Shown here: positions 13,001-28,000 of the stretch, piece after piece
Layout: each line of letters begins with the position of its first letter
Numbering within the stretch: position 1 is the first letter of the stretch
Origin: Epiperipatus broadwayi
Taxonomy: Eukaryota > Onychophora > Udeonychophora > Euonychophora > Peripatidae
Reading direction: 5' to 3'
Length of the DNA stretch: 64,000 nucleotides
NCBI GenBank assembly: GCA_028023455.1
Contig: JAQFVV010000505.1
Span: 62,001-126,000 of the forward strand
The notes under the pieces: model-generated
The model's database searches: none
Told to the model about the DNA's origin: nothing
What the model saw: the letters and a program-made list of their open reading frames with translations, nothing else
Position numbers and translations under genes: made by a program

Positions 13001-16000
13001 ACCAGCATATATTTTAAACTCTGAGATATAGTCTATTTAAATATTGTTTACTTAAGGAGATCAAATAGAGAAGTATTTGTTTTTAGCCATGGTACGCAAA
13101 GAGAATCAGTAATACATTAAATAGGCACACACATTAAAGAATATTTACATGAGCTATAAGATATATATTAAGATTTACTTCCTAGTATTATTATTTGGCT
13201 AAATTCGAATTCAGTCATTATAAACCTAAACAAATATTTATTTAATTAAATATAGTTTGGATGCAATAATATGTACCTTATGTCTCCATGCTGCATCGTT
13301 CACTGAATATTCATGTACTCTGCTACTCTATAATCTCAAGCATCTCGTCGTCATAGTAACAGATCATTACAATATTTATAAAGAAATTTGTGTTTAACGG
13401 ATTTGTTTTTTGTTTATCAAACACTAATTTTAATAATATAACAAACTAAATCTTTGATATAAAAAGTAAACATTTCTCTACTTTTTTTATTCGACCGCTA
13501 AAAAGACTGAATACAATTCTTACCTGGGATGCTTCTTGAGCGAGTGATACACACTGAGAAAAACTTTCAAGGCTATAATTTAAAACCTGATTTGCAAAAA
13601 TACATTCTTGAGCTTGAGCCTAGATGTAAAATATAAAAATAAGAAAGATATAAAATTAGTAAATAACCCATAGTTAGAAATTTATTCCTAACCCAAAAAC
13701 AAAATTAGTAAATAGAGAAGTTATCAATAGGTACTGTTATTATTAATTTACTAACCAATCAATGCTTACATAATTAGTTGTGAGTAAATAGATGTCAGTA
13801 AAAACTAACAAAGAGAGGAGGAAAAGCTAATAATTGATTTGCTAAACAATTTCTGTTAAAAAATCAAAAATACTTGAATGTGGTTTTCAAATGAGGACAC
13901 TAAAATATAAATATTACATTAATTTTAATGCTATAATAACTGGGAAAACACATTAGCTTGGAAACATAATCATAAGATTTCAAATCTTTAATACAATGGA
14001 TAACATAATGAAAATAACATGGTGACCAAACAAATATAATGTACTAATCCAATTTGAACAAAAGCCAATTATCAAAAATCAATTGTTGGGATATGCTGAT
14101 TTATTGTTAGAGTCCAAGGCAAAATCAATGCTTGCACAGATAGAGATAATTACAATCTAATAAAGTAGAGCAAATTTAAATAATTAAACGATTTGCAGTA
14201 AAAGTAACTAATACCCTTATCAATATTTATATTAGAGAAGTTATATTACAGTAGAAAGAGTAATTATTAACAATCAATTATCCAAAATATTATTTGCTGA
14301 ACAAAAATGATACCCATAAATAAAAATAAATGAACATATGGTTGGTTACTCAGAATTCATGTGGCGTTCAAAAGTACTCAAATAGTATATCATAAACAAA
14401 AACTCTATTTAATATAGTGATCAAATTGAGATTTTATTTTTCTTTACAGGGCTAAGAATCAATCTAGGAATCCTTAGCTCTTGAGAGTACTGCTCTATCC
14501 TTGCACAAAATTGCATAGAATGGACGGCACTAATCTGAGCAATAAATTCCTATTAAAAGCAATAGCAATTTTTGATTAATATAATCTTATTAATGAAGTG
14601 ATTAGAAATAGGAAAAACATCTCTACTGAATATCAAGAGCAGTATGATTTAAGAGTTAAAAGATTCCTGGTTTGAACTCAATCTGTCACTTTCAATGCTC
14701 AAACATCCAGACTTCCTGAGTGACTATTCATTTATTAAATCGGTTAGAGTGTTTGCCTTAAATTCGATATTCAAGAATCTAAAGATGCAAGTTCAACTTC
14801 TAAGTGAATATTGTCACTGTGCATATAGGCCAGCAACACCTGAAGAAGAATGGAGAATACTACTACTCGAAATGTTGTGTAATTACTAACCTGTGTTGTC
14901 TATTTGTGTGTTATTACTAACAAGTTGTTTGTATTTGGAAAGTTTAAATAAAGTTTAAAATTTTCTATACATTCAACATTCCCTCATAGATGATGGAAAT
15001 AGTCCAACACACCACATCTACTGCTAAACCTATCTTTCACCAAAAAAGTTTATACTATTTACATTATATACTTTTAATTTTTGCTTCTTATATAGTATTT
15101 TACTTAGAAAATACTATTTACCAAAAGCACTTTTCTATGAACAATTCAAATGACAGTTCACTGGAAAACTACTACTTGAATGATTGTCTGATCTTAATCC
15201 TTACTGTATACATTTTATAAAATTTAATTAAATCCATTATAATAGTAATAATCAGCCATTAAGCTAATGCACATGCGCTTTTGTGGATTTTAACTATAAA
15301 TGAATACTCTCACTTCCAAACACAAGATAAAATCTTTATGAAAAGATAGAATGAATCCATCTATCTTTTCGACCCAAACGTTTATGTATGGGCAAATCTT
15401 AAGCATTGAGAATGGATCTATTCTATCTTTTCACAAAGGCTTTATCTTGTATTTGGAAGTGAGAGTATTCATTTATAGTTAAAATCCATAAAAGCGCATG
15501 TGCATTAGCTTAATGGCTGATTATTACTATTACAGTTTATAAAACATAGCGATACATAAAATAAATATCTCATTTAAATCCATTATATTAAATCGCTCTC
15601 ACAAAATACTAGCTATATTAAAAGAACTTACTATTATTAATATAAGCATTACTTGTGTTTGATACACAGCTATCAATATCCGATTTCAATTAGCTATAGG
15701 CATATAAATGAACTTATTTCATTTTTTCTTAGGAATCTTCGAAGATTAATACTACATCCCTAAGATATTGTAAAGTCTGGTAATTAACAGTTGTAAACTG
15801 AAACACACATTCTTTTAACATTAAAAATTTTTTAATCTGATAAAAACACAAATCAATTAATAGTATAAATTAAAGTAATACTTTGTGCTAAAATTTACTC
15901 ACCAATATTTTTGAAACCCAAGAAAGTTATAAATGTGAATAAATTCCTTAGAATTTTTTTTTTTTTTAAAAAAAAAATGGAATTGAAAAATTAAGATAAT

Positions 16001-19000
16001 GGGAGAAAAATGCAAAATGAGGAGAATTATAAAACATAACGTGAAAAATCTTATAAATAGTAGAAAATATTTGTTATTTATAAAAAATGAATGAACTAGA
16101 ATGACATGTACATTAATGATTAAATATGGCTAACTTAAAGCAAAAAGAGAATGTTGTATTATTTATATCTATTATGAAAAAACAAGATTGATAACAAAAC
16201 TCAAAAAAGAAAAGTGTAATTTATAGATGTATTATATTAAAAATCCCCAAAAATGTTCCAAATAAATTTAAAAAAAAAAAAACTATTATTAAAATTTTAC
16301 ATAGCACAGAGACTAAATTCTCCATACAGTAGCGCCACTCAGTGCAAGTCAGAGTAATCAATGGATCCTAAGATCCAGCTGCAGTGCTTTCAGATCCCAG
16401 GCTCCTCACTGATGAAAGCCACAAACTAGAAATTAATCTGGGGATATTGGATGAGTAGGCACTAGATTGGGATTTTATGCATAAAGCTTCTTGCATCCAT
16501 TCATTATTGGCTTGCACTGAGTGACGTTACTGTGTGCAGAATTTAGTCTATGTGTAAACAGCATGTGTAAGCATAAAGAATGGTGTTCATGTGATATTTA
16601 GTTTTACATATCCAAAAAAAAAATCCAATAATCTCAAGATTAAATGCAAACTATTGATTTTTTAAAAAAACCAGAGATGACAAATAAGAAGAAAAATGAA
16701 AAAGCATTTTAATTAATTATTAAATCATTACAAAATATACTCACAATCATTAGGTGTTGCAACATGGAAAGAGTCCCCGCCTTCATATCCAAACTCGGTG
16801 AGTTGCTAAAGTTGTCAGCTATATATTTCAAAACACCAGCTGCCTTCTCAAAATTATCTATTGCATGGCTGATTTCCGACTTAATATTTCGATCCTTAAA
16901 ATCAAAACATATACGTATTAGCATAACAAACCATAAATTAATTGCTTACATTGAGCCAATTTAACAATTAACTAAATCATTAAATGATAGTTTTCTATTA
17001 TTGTCTATAATTCAAATTAGAAATATATGTGATGTAAAATGGTTTCTCTCCAACAGTCAGAACCTATTTGCATAGAAATTCGGTTAAATCAAGTTGAACA
17101 TTCCCATTTTTCAAAAATCTGTACGCAACACAATAAAATCATCCAATTCTTATTGTTTATTATCCGATTATTTTTCCAACCCTAATTCATTTCTTTTTCT
17201 CCCTCCTATCCCAATTTTTCAAAAAGGCAGTTTTGATAATTCTATTATTCTCATATTCCCCAATTTTGTTATGAAGAACTAAATAAAAAAGCATGAAATC
17301 TCTATCTCTTTTAATCTTTTTACCTTTAAATTTCTCTTCACCTTTTTCGATATCCTACTCTTCAAAAATAACTGCGATACTTTCTTTCTCATCTTCACAT
17401 AAACTATATTTACAATCCAAATCCTTTTTTCATTTTTGACTTCTGCTCCCCTGATATCTAAAGCTCCTCCTGACATCTTAAGTTCCTGCTTTCACACCAA
17501 ATAAGTATAAACTCTCGTCAGCGAGATATACCCTTTCATGTTTTATATAATGTTATATAACTTATTTTTTAAATTCATTATCATCTTTCATTACTTTTCT
17601 CTAACTAATTTATGCAATTTTTATTCCAGCCTTCATAATTACATATCTGTAATATATTCTTTGCACATTTATCACATTTCTTATATAAATATATGGAAGT
17701 AATTTGTCTATCTAATAACTTTGCATATTTAAATATATCTTTTTCATCCAATGTGTTAATTAAACATCATTTTTCTAATTTATTTTCATTTATATATTGT
17801 AAACTTACAAACATTTTGTGTATCTGAAAGTTTGTGATAATAACATTTTACTTCTAATGATATGTAACAGTATTTCCATTAGTTTATTTATTCAATATTG
17901 ATCGAAAAATTCGAACTTTATTAAAAAATTTTAATGTATAGGCTAGTATACATATAATATAATGTTCTGAATGATATCATTCATACTTTTTCACATATTG
18001 CTGGCTCGACCAGTGATTTTACATTCACAGATACTGAATTTAAGGAGATTTTCTAACAAACGACTATTCTGTCAAAGACTATAGGCATTAGAAATTAAAT
18101 ACAATTATTTAAGAGGTTAAACTCACTATATATATTGCCACACACAACAAGCTAGAGTAATCAATGGATGCCAGAAGACTTGTGCATAAAATCCCCATCT
18201 AGTGCCTACTCATCCAATATCCCCAGACTAGTTTGTCAGTGAGGATTCTTGGATCTGAGAGCACTTACAAAGGCCATAAGCCAGAAACTAGTCTGGAGAT
18301 ATTGGATGAGTAGGCACTAGATGGGGATTTTATGCACAAGCCTTCTGGCATCCATTGATTACCTAGCTTGTTGTGTGTGGCAATATATATAGTGAGTTTT
18401 GCCTGTTTTAACAACAGTTATACACAAGCATAAGAGGTGATGGTTATGTGATATTTAAGAGGTTCCAACTGATTTCTCATTTTTCTTTCTTAAGGATAAG
18501 ATTAATGAGTGGTTTTCAAATATTATAAATCATCACACCAACTTGACTTATAGAGTTATTTGTCACTTTCATAAAAATAGTTTCTTCAAATTTCTTCTTC
18601 CCTGCTCGATATTCCCATCTTTTTCCAATGAAACGTATACTCACGTGGTACTTGCAATGGCTGCTATTTTAGATATATCTGCTCATAAACATTAATTTGG
18701 TGCTTTTAAAATTATTTTTAAACAACACAATATATTGATTGCAGATTTTTTTGGTCTGACTTTTATCCATAGTATATATGAAGACACTGAAATCTGTAAT
18801 TCTTTTTTTTTTTTAATGGTGTTATCTATTTAAGGTTTTCTTAATGATAACTGATGGGTAACAGTCCTTCATGAGTTTGTTTTATGTTGGACTTCACCAA
18901 CTTCTGAATAAGCTTCTTTTGCTCTGACAATAGTATCAGTGTAACCCCATTTGTTGTGTGTCATAAAAGAATAAATATGCAAATTATTTTCCACTACGCC

Positions 19001-22000
19001 TGAATTTCAGTAACCCATAAATGTGATTTTTATCATCAATGAATCATTGTCAATTTAATTGAAGGATAGATCTTATTGAAGTATGGCCAGAATGTTTATA
19101 AGAGTACTTGACCGCTTGGAAATACATCAAATGTGTCATAAATATAGCACAACTAGAATTTTGGTAATGGTATTTATGGCTGTAAGCCTACAACCAAAGG
19201 AATAGCAACCTTTTTAATATGTGTCATTTTATTTAAATATCTCAATCAAAGAAAAATTAGGAACTGAGGAATATGAAAAGTAACTTGATGAAAAATAGTG
19301 ATTTTTGAATGACTGTGATTGTATATGAACATTCATTTTAGTGAAAACACGACACAATCGATGTATATATAACGAAAATTGAAATTCTTTTAAAAGCAAA
19401 TATGAAAAATTACTTTGACAGTTTGATTTATTGACAATTTCCTATTATTTAAATTTTTTTTAATAATTATTATTTTATTATAGTAAGGCTAAATCCAAGA
19501 AGCGACATGGAAAAATGTGTTTTTCCTTCCTTAGACTCATAAAAATATTTACAAATTATAAGTAAAATTTTAAAAAATGCTTTTACGTCATAATAACCCT
19601 ATCGTAGTCATTCACTGACTGATAAAAGATGTCTGTTGTTATGTAGAATGTTAATAATTCCATTAGACTATTAATGATAAAAGTGTTCTGGTTTGCAAGC
19701 TATTATTTTCATTCAATCATTGTCTTGTAATATAACACTATTACATCATGGGTACATTTGTGAAAAACCTTCACATCAATACTAATCAATAAGTCAGCTC
19801 TTTCTATTTTCATATTCTTGATTAATTACACACAGTGCTTAAAATCCTTAACAAAGGATGTGTCTTATATGCCAAAGGATTAATAATCTTAAAGAAAAAT
19901 ATTGACAAATTGTATATGGTAAATTTCTATGACGAATGGAATATAGTTGCTATGGATTTTGTATATATTACAGAGATGTAGAATTTTGCTGATATGTGTT
20001 AATCAAGCTGTCTCAGATAGTTGTTTAAATGCCACATTAAGAAGCAATTGTAGTGAGTGTTAAAAAATAAATGCTCTTATGAAATAAACTACATATTATC
20101 ATCAATAAATACAAAAAAAACGTATATATTCAAATGAACAATTTTTATGAAAGAGATTTGGATGGTTCAAATGAATCGTAGACTATTAATATGTTTATTT
20201 TTTTCCCCCAATTTCTGTAACTATATGTTTGAAATGTTAAAGTGATGATTAATTAAAATTTGAGAAATATATACACACACACGTAAATATAAATTTTTTC
20301 TTTATATTATAGATCTTACCTGATGGGCCCCAATTTGAGTATAAAGAGCTGCTAAATTAAATAGAACACAGGCTTTTTCAAAAGCTATAACTTTTTGACA
20401 ACTGGGAACACCAGTCAAAGAATCAAACCTAATTAACAAAATTAAGAAATGAAAAGTATAAAATCATATTTTAACCAAATTGCCACAAATGAGTATTAAA
20501 TATACCAAAATAGAAAAACAAAAAATAGCATTTTTTTTCATACACAAATTGTAAAAAAAAAAAAAATTAATAAATTACAATCCTGTCGTGTTTGTAAAAT
20601 ATGTACATTGAAATTCAATAAGTTTTTTGTATTCCAGAACTGATAAGGATTTAATCAACAATTAAACTTGCGTAGAATGTAACAATGGAAAATATTTATA
20701 TATTTGTGAATAAGAAAATTGCATTTGATAAATGCCAAGAAATATTTGTTAATTACAAATATTTTTTAATTCAATAGAAATTGAATCTATTAATTAAAAA
20801 TGCAAAGACAAAAACAAGACTGATAACAATCAAGTATGAACCCTGGATTGCCGCAGACAAAACTGTGGCAATAAATAGCGGGTGCTGCAAAGTGCATTGT
20901 TCTGATTCCAGTGAATTTACCAAGTGAACTGTTGGTAAGAAATTTTAACAGTGGCTGTAAGAAGCTTAAGTGATGGTGCAGTGCTCCAATGTGAAGCCAA
21001 CATGATCATGAGCAGCAGCTGAACGAAGCCAAAGAACTCCATTGTTGGAGGAGCAGAGCCAAAGAGTTTTGGAAAATAAGGCCAAAAAAAACTATCCAGA
21101 AAGCAGCAAGCTGTTACATGCATCATGGCAATTGAACCATAAGTAAAATATACGTACTGTGTTAGTATCAATAATTATTCGCTACTAATAACTTTTCATC
21201 ATTATTCCAGACCGTATCTAAATTTATTATTTATCGATTTATTTGTTAATATTCTGAGTCCCTGCATTATAATACACAATAAGTTGGCACAGACATCATC
21301 TTGAACCTATGAATGGCAAATAAGTTTAAAAAGTTAACAAGCTTACAGATAGTTAACATGTCACGAAGTTTGGTATTATATAACTTCTGTTTAGTTTTGA
21401 ATAATATTCTTCTTTCTGTTAACATTACATATTTTTTAATATTTAATAAATTATTTCTTCCTTTTACACATTTTGCAATGTTCAAATTTTTACAAATAAT
21501 GTCGATGTTGCTTTTTGTTAAAACTATAGAAAAGCAATATTGAAGAAGATTGTTAAACAGTCGAAATTTAATAAAATTTGAACATTACAAAAATTATGAG
21601 CAAAAAAAAAAAAGATAATTTATTAATGTCACTTCTATTATTACTAGTGATATTATTATTACAGTTGCTTTTTCTATTATGTTTACGGATTTGTTGTGTA
21701 TTCGAATGTAGGCACTCAGAATAACAATAAATAAATCAACAAATAATAAATTTAGATACGGATTGGAATAATGATGAAAAATTATTAGTAGCGAATAGTT
21801 AATGATACACTCCAACACAGAATATAGAGTTCACTTGTGGTTCAATTCCCACGAAGCATGTAATGGCTTGCTGCTTTCACTAAAAACACCACTGTGAAAT
21901 AAGGGTTTTGCTTTCTTTGCATATTTTATGCATGGACTATCTTTTGCTTATTTTTATTTCACATAAGACTACCCAATAAGCCCATAAGCCATGTTCAGCT

Positions 22001-25000
22001 CTCGAAAGCTCTCAATCCAGCCCCCAGAGATTTTCACAAACATATATAAAATGGACCTGCATAAAACTTCTAATTAAAAACATGCACATAGTGCAGTGCA
22101 AATATTGAATTAAGAGTTAAGTAAAATAAATACTTATTTTCTCATCTATATCTTTTTCTGTCAGCAACTTTATAATAATTTTATTTCATTCTATCAGAGG
22201 AGCAATATTCCAACAAAATAAAACTCGAATTTTACTTCATTTTATTATTATTTTATCTTTATTTTATTAGAATGATTACACCAAATAAGATAAGTAATAC
22301 AGAAAATTGCCCATTTGAAAAGAAATTGCCAATAAATTATTTATATGGTGTAATCTATCTGACTACAGATTTAATCTACGATGTTGAGAGCATTTTGTTT
22401 GTTTTTATAGTGATTTTCGTAGACAAATGCATATCTAGCAAAAATATAACTCGAATTTTATTTCATTTTATTATTTTGTATTTATTTTTTTTATTTTATT
22501 AGAATGACTACGTGAAATAAAATGAGAAAAATCGACACAGAAAATTGAACATTTGAAAAGAAATTGACATATGCACATTTTTTTTAATAAAAAGAAATAG
22601 TAAATTGAGGTGTCTGATATGTCTGGTAAGTATTTCAGTTAATAAAGAACACATTATTACGAAATTATTTACCACAACATTCTAATTACAACAAAATTAT
22701 AGGATAAAAAAAAAGAAATATTAACATAGAAAACTTGAAAAGGAACTTCATCAAATAGCTGACATGTTTTATAAAAAAGAACAAACAAGTAAGCAAAATC
22801 TGTGTGAGAAAGTTATTTTTAAAAAAAGCAGACAATTTAAAACCATTTTCAGAAGGGGAGTTCATAAAAAACTGCATTCTAGCTGCTGTAGAATTAACCT
22901 GTCCAGAACATAAAAAGAAATTTGACAATATATGTTGTGAAGATAAGTTTGAAACAAATCGGAAAAATTGTCATCAAATATGGAACAGTCATTAATAATA
23001 ATGATGTTACTTTATTTTTAATTCCCAGAAAAAATTATCGCCCTTGTTTAAAAGGGGAAAATTGAAATTGGCATGCCAACTGAAAAGATTGCCAACCCTT
23101 AATGATTAGAGGTAAATTAATTAAATTTTTCGTCAAACATAGTAGGCTAATTTTTAAATTGATAATTTTATATGACTTACGAATGAGATTATAAATATCC
23201 AAATGGCCTTTGGAAATAAAAAAAGGTTCCCTAACCATGCAATCTAAGTATTAAATTGAATTACATTTCAAAAAATAATCACTGAAATTGGAACATGGCA
23301 TGCAAAATTTATGACTACAAATGTTTACTTAAATAAGCCAATAAACATCACATGATCACCATTTCCTAAGCTTGCTTATAACTGTTATTAAAACAAGCAA
23401 AACTCTCTACACGTATTGCCACTCAGTGCAAGCCAGAGTAATCAATAGATGCCAGAAGGCTTGTGCATAAAATCCCCATCTAGTGCCTCGCTGATGAAGG
23501 CTACAAACCAGAAACTAGTCTGGGGATATTGGATGGGGATTTTATGCACAAGCCTTCTGGCATCCATTGATTACTCTGGCTTGCATTGAGTAGCAATACA
23601 TATAGAGAGTTTTGCCTGTTTACTTAAATATTTATCTTCTATTTATTTTTATTTCAAGCACATTTTGTGTGTGAAATATCTATTGCTTTGTTTTATGTAG
23701 CACACATTTTTATTGCTAAATATATTATTTTATTCATGCATTTGTTGCACATAGATTCAAGAATAAATATGAATATTTTATTTTGAATTGATTAGTTTTT
23801 CAATCATTCAATGATAAGATTATGAAGATAAATCAAGCAGGCAACTATAGAAGCACCAAAATTAGTATTATTAAAAAAAGGAACAATAGAGTTTGATATA
23901 ATTTCAAAAGCAGATCACATAAAAATACAGTTTCAATCTTAATATTATTTGTATTTTCAAACCAAGAAATAAAATTCTGGTATTTATAAAACTGGAAATC
24001 AAATTTAATAATATAAGACTCTGAAATGGGTGAAATAAAAAAGGCATTCCATAATATACAGTTTAAATAAAATATCAAAGAAAGCATTCTAATACATTGT
24101 ATGGTCTATCCATTAATCAGAACTACAAAATAATTACCAATGACTTTAAAAAAAATTGATAAAAAATAACATATCCATATTTATCTTTAAATTTAAATAT
24201 ATATTAAATAAAATCAAGAAAATAATTTATTTACCAAAAAAATATAAAATATTAAAAAAAAAAAAAATTTACTGATAACAAATAAAATTGTACAAAAAAT
24301 ATAAATTCATTGATAAAAAATAAATTGTCTATATTTACTCTTGAATTTATGATAACGAGTGTACATTAAATAGTCAAGAAATAATGTATTTTTGCAATAA
24401 TTTATTCACCAAAAAAACTTTTTTTTTTTAAAAAAAAACAACAACAAATAAAACATGTTAATACAGTTGAGATAATATATTGGACTATTTCCATTATCTA
24501 TCATTAAATGTTGAATATATAGAAAATTTTAAACTTTATTTAAACTTTTCAAATACAAACAAATTGTTAGTAATAACACACAAATAGACAACACAAGTTA
24601 GTAATTATACATTGATCACAAACCTTCAAGCAAATGCTAATATAGTGTATGATTTTTCCACCATAACTTCAAGAATGCAGAAATTTTATTTTTATCAATC
24701 GGTTAGCACAAAACAGTAATATATTACTTGCTAATATTGTTGTTAAATCTCAATAACTTAAAAAGATTTTTATTTGCAGACTTTCATAGCTTATTAAAAC
24801 AGGCAAAACTCTTCATATAGTAGTGCCACTCAGTGCCAGCCAGAGTAATCAATGGATGCCAGAAGGCTTGGGCATAAAATCCCTATCTAGTGCCTAATCA
24901 TCCAATATCCCCAAGACTAGTTTCTGGCTTGTGGCCTTCGGCAGTGAGGAGCCTTGAATCTGAGAGTACTGCACTTCACTGACGAAAGCCACAAGCCAGA

Positions 25001-28000
25001 AACTAGTCTGGAGATATTGGATGAGTAGGCACTAGATGGGGATTTTATGCACAAGCCTTCTGGCATTTTTTGATTACTCTGGCTGGCACTGAGTGGCACT
25101 ACTGTATGGAGAGTTTTGTCTGTTTTAATAACAGTTATGAGCAAGCATAAGAAATGGTGATCATGGGGTACTTTAGACCCACGTTTAAAACTCCTTATTG
25201 ATGAGGATTTTAAGCCAGAAATTAGTTTAGATATATGATTGGGCTCTCATAGATGAATAATCATGCTAAATGTAGGATTTATTAAATACCTATCCAATGC
25301 TGGCCTATCCATATTCCCAAACTGGTTTGTATATATATACTTCACATAAAAAAGACCGATAGATAGTTAGATAAATAAAAATGTTGAACAACGTGGAAAT
25401 AACAAAAACAAATTGACAGAAATTCCAGCAACCAGCAAACAATTGAAATCTATTAATTTTTTTCAGCAACTATTGTAAGAAAATCCAGTACTTGTACTGC
25501 AATAAATATATTTTTATATATGAAATTAAATTATGAACCCACCCAATTAGACTCTACGGTAAATCGTTTGCTTTTATTTAATATGTATTAATTTTTTTTT
25601 ATAACAGCAAACTATCCATATGTAACACATATGTAACAAATACACAATACAATACTGTATATATAAAAAAGAAAATTTAGTAATTAAAATTTTTTTTTCC
25701 CGAAGTGACGTTCGAGTCAATTTTCTAAAAACAAATAAATTTAACCTAAGTAATCTACAAACCTATTCACAGAAAAAAACAAGTCCAAAAATGTTATTAT
25801 GATATAATTCCAAAGATTCCCAAAGAATCCACTTAAAGGAACTTGGAAATAATGCTCCTTTCTTATACAAATGTCAATCTATTTGTAAAATAAAAAAATC
25901 AATGTAAAAAGTTTAATTTAAAGATGGATGTTTGTTTTGCACTTTTTACTTCTGTCTTTTTGCTCAATTAAGAGTTATTTTTCTTATTATGTAAACAGTA
26001 TTTTCCTTTGTGTTAACATCACATTTTATTAAATATTATCTCCTTTATACACTTAATTTTTACAATGTTCAAAAAAATACAGTAATGTCAATATTTAGAT
26101 CATCCTACAATCTTCTTCAAAAATATTCTTCTTTTCTCCCATTGCTTTGTTTTTTTTCTGGAAGAAACCATACAGTGATTATAAATCACTCAATTACTTT
26201 TGTCTAATTATTTTTCCTTTTACTTCATCAATAAATTTTTTTAAGCATATAATCAAACTTTTGAAGAAGGCTGTTGAACAATGAAATGTTGATGTTACTT
26301 AATAAAACTTAAATACTATACAAATTAAATGCATAAAGGCAATTTATTTGAATTACTTTTTTTCTCTTTGCATGGAGGCAAATATAAAAAACAAATCATG
26401 AATAACTAGAGCTGTTGGATAATTACTCCAAAGAGAAGCTAAGACTCATCGCATTCAGGCATATTTGGTTGTTTCTGAAGTTCAAGATCTGTGGATTGTG
26501 AACAGCTCTGTCGCTTCAGTGTTTGAACTTCAATTATCAATTTACTAACTATGTTTGCATTGCATAATGCACAATAAGGTATTATATTATGTATTTTTGC
26601 TTACTTGAATCTACCTAATAAATTGGATTTAAGTTAGCTCTTAATTCTACAGATTATCATAAAGGTTAGAAAAAATATCGGTGACACCTAGTGTGAAAAT
26701 GGATAAACCAGAATGTTATAAAATAGATGATCGAAACTATATTTTATATGTATGATTTACAAACCAGTATATGTAAACATGTTAAAAACATAATCAAGCT
26801 GATAAATACGATTTCAAAAAAATCATAACCTTTTAACATGGTTCCAATCTCTTTCATAATTTTGCAAAGATACGTACTCTTTTTCTACAGCAAATTCTTT
26901 TTCTCTCACTGTATATCAAATAAATCAGCAGTATTACTTATCTGTCAGCAGTTTTTAATAGTACTTATTAGATTCAATAAGATGATATAGCATTTAAACA
27001 GAACATTACACGCAAGACACTGAAGGAAAATATATTACTCAACTGAAAAGCAATGAGAACTTAAGATTTTCCTTCCTTATTTTTTCTTCTGACTAAAAAT
27101 AGATATACCCATTTAGCAATCAGTAAATGGAGGGCTGGCTGCTTTAGTTATGAACAAATCCATAATTAAACTGAAAAAAATTTATAAATTTCATCCAGTC
27201 CAGATTCAAATTGTATATCATGAGCATGAAAGATGACAAATGGTTGCGGAAAATGGTTCTAAAGTAGAGCAAAATAATGTACTTAAATCAGATGTTGAAA
27301 GTAAACTGGAAAATTCTTTTGATATTTTGTTAAGTATATAATGAATTTAAAAATTCATTATATTAATTTACTCTAATAACTATAATTACAGTTATTATTT
27401 TAATATAAATTGGTACATTTAGAGGTGAGTACTGGATTTTGAAGCTCAAGATTTATGGATCACGGCTCCAGCTATCTCTTCCGGTGCTCAAACTTTTTTT
27501 ATTATAATATAAAAATAAATCAAAATGTTTCATAATTTTAGTAAATACAATTAAAAGCTAGATCTTACCATTCAAAAAACAATCCCAAATTTTGATCCGG
27601 AGGAATAAATCTCCTTTCGACAAAAAATAAATGATTATAATATTGACACAATAGAGTTGTGCCAGAAGAGTTCCGTGAAGGAGTACTGATAACCTAAAAA
27701 TACACATAACATTAAATATAATCATAATCAAACAAATAAATTATATATCTTTAATTTTTACAAAGCTTTTTTTATTTTCCACTAGTTACTACATCGAATC
27801 AATAGCAAGCTGCCATGATGATAAATTATATTGATGGCTTGATTGCATTACCCTATTATTTCACTAAATCTGCTTTCCAGGTGAGAACTTATATATATAT
27901 TTTACACGTTATTTAAAAATAGCTATTGCGCCAATTTTAATAATCAAATTAAGATATTTTAATCTTTCTTTCTAGACCTTTTATTTTTCCAACATTAATT

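Larger units (their letters stand above)
4017..13523 (-). other. Intron f of the rhophilin-like gene (9.5 kb)
   Basis: AT-rich intron holding a LINE C-terminal fragment (4540-4915), a Penelope-like RT fragment (7030-7865), a duplicated AT-rich segment (8066-8710), a three-way-junction fold (10508-10585) and a fold-back MITE (11999-12309). The remaining stretches (4960-7000, 8710-10500, 10590-11990, 12310-13520) show only low-complexity A/T runs, short TA microsatellites and scattered stops. Nothing codes in them. Confidence 0.7.
13620..16744 (-). other. Intron e of the rhophilin-like gene (3.1 kb)
   Basis: Contains a SINE (about 14730-15012), a fold-back MITE (15240-15532) and a hammerhead-type retroelement (16304-16601). 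The rest (13620-14700, 15540-16300) is AT-rich with no supported feature. Confidence 0.75.
16895..20319 (-). other. Intron d of the rhophilin-like gene (3.4 kb)
   Basis: Apart from the LINE relic and the 18.1-kb element, 18470-20319 is plain AT-rich sequence with several multi-base A or T runs. I see no coding or structured feature in it. Confidence 0.65.
20429..27568 (-). other. Intron c of the rhophilin-like gene (7.1 kb)
   Basis: Besides the elements listed, 20830-21170 is a locally GC-richer block without recognisable homology. 25190-25940 and 26310-27560 hold only AT-rich sequence. 25950-26310 resembles the inner part of the 21.2-kb element, including a TTGAAGAAGGCTGTTGAACA motif at 26262-26281. 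Confidence 0.6.

Noticed and set aside
20830-21171. GC-richer block with an 84-codon minus-strand ORF (20917-21171)
   Set aside because: It has some hydrophobic stretches but no recognisable domain, start context or splice partner in the rhophilin frame; it looks like an unidentified repeat fragment.
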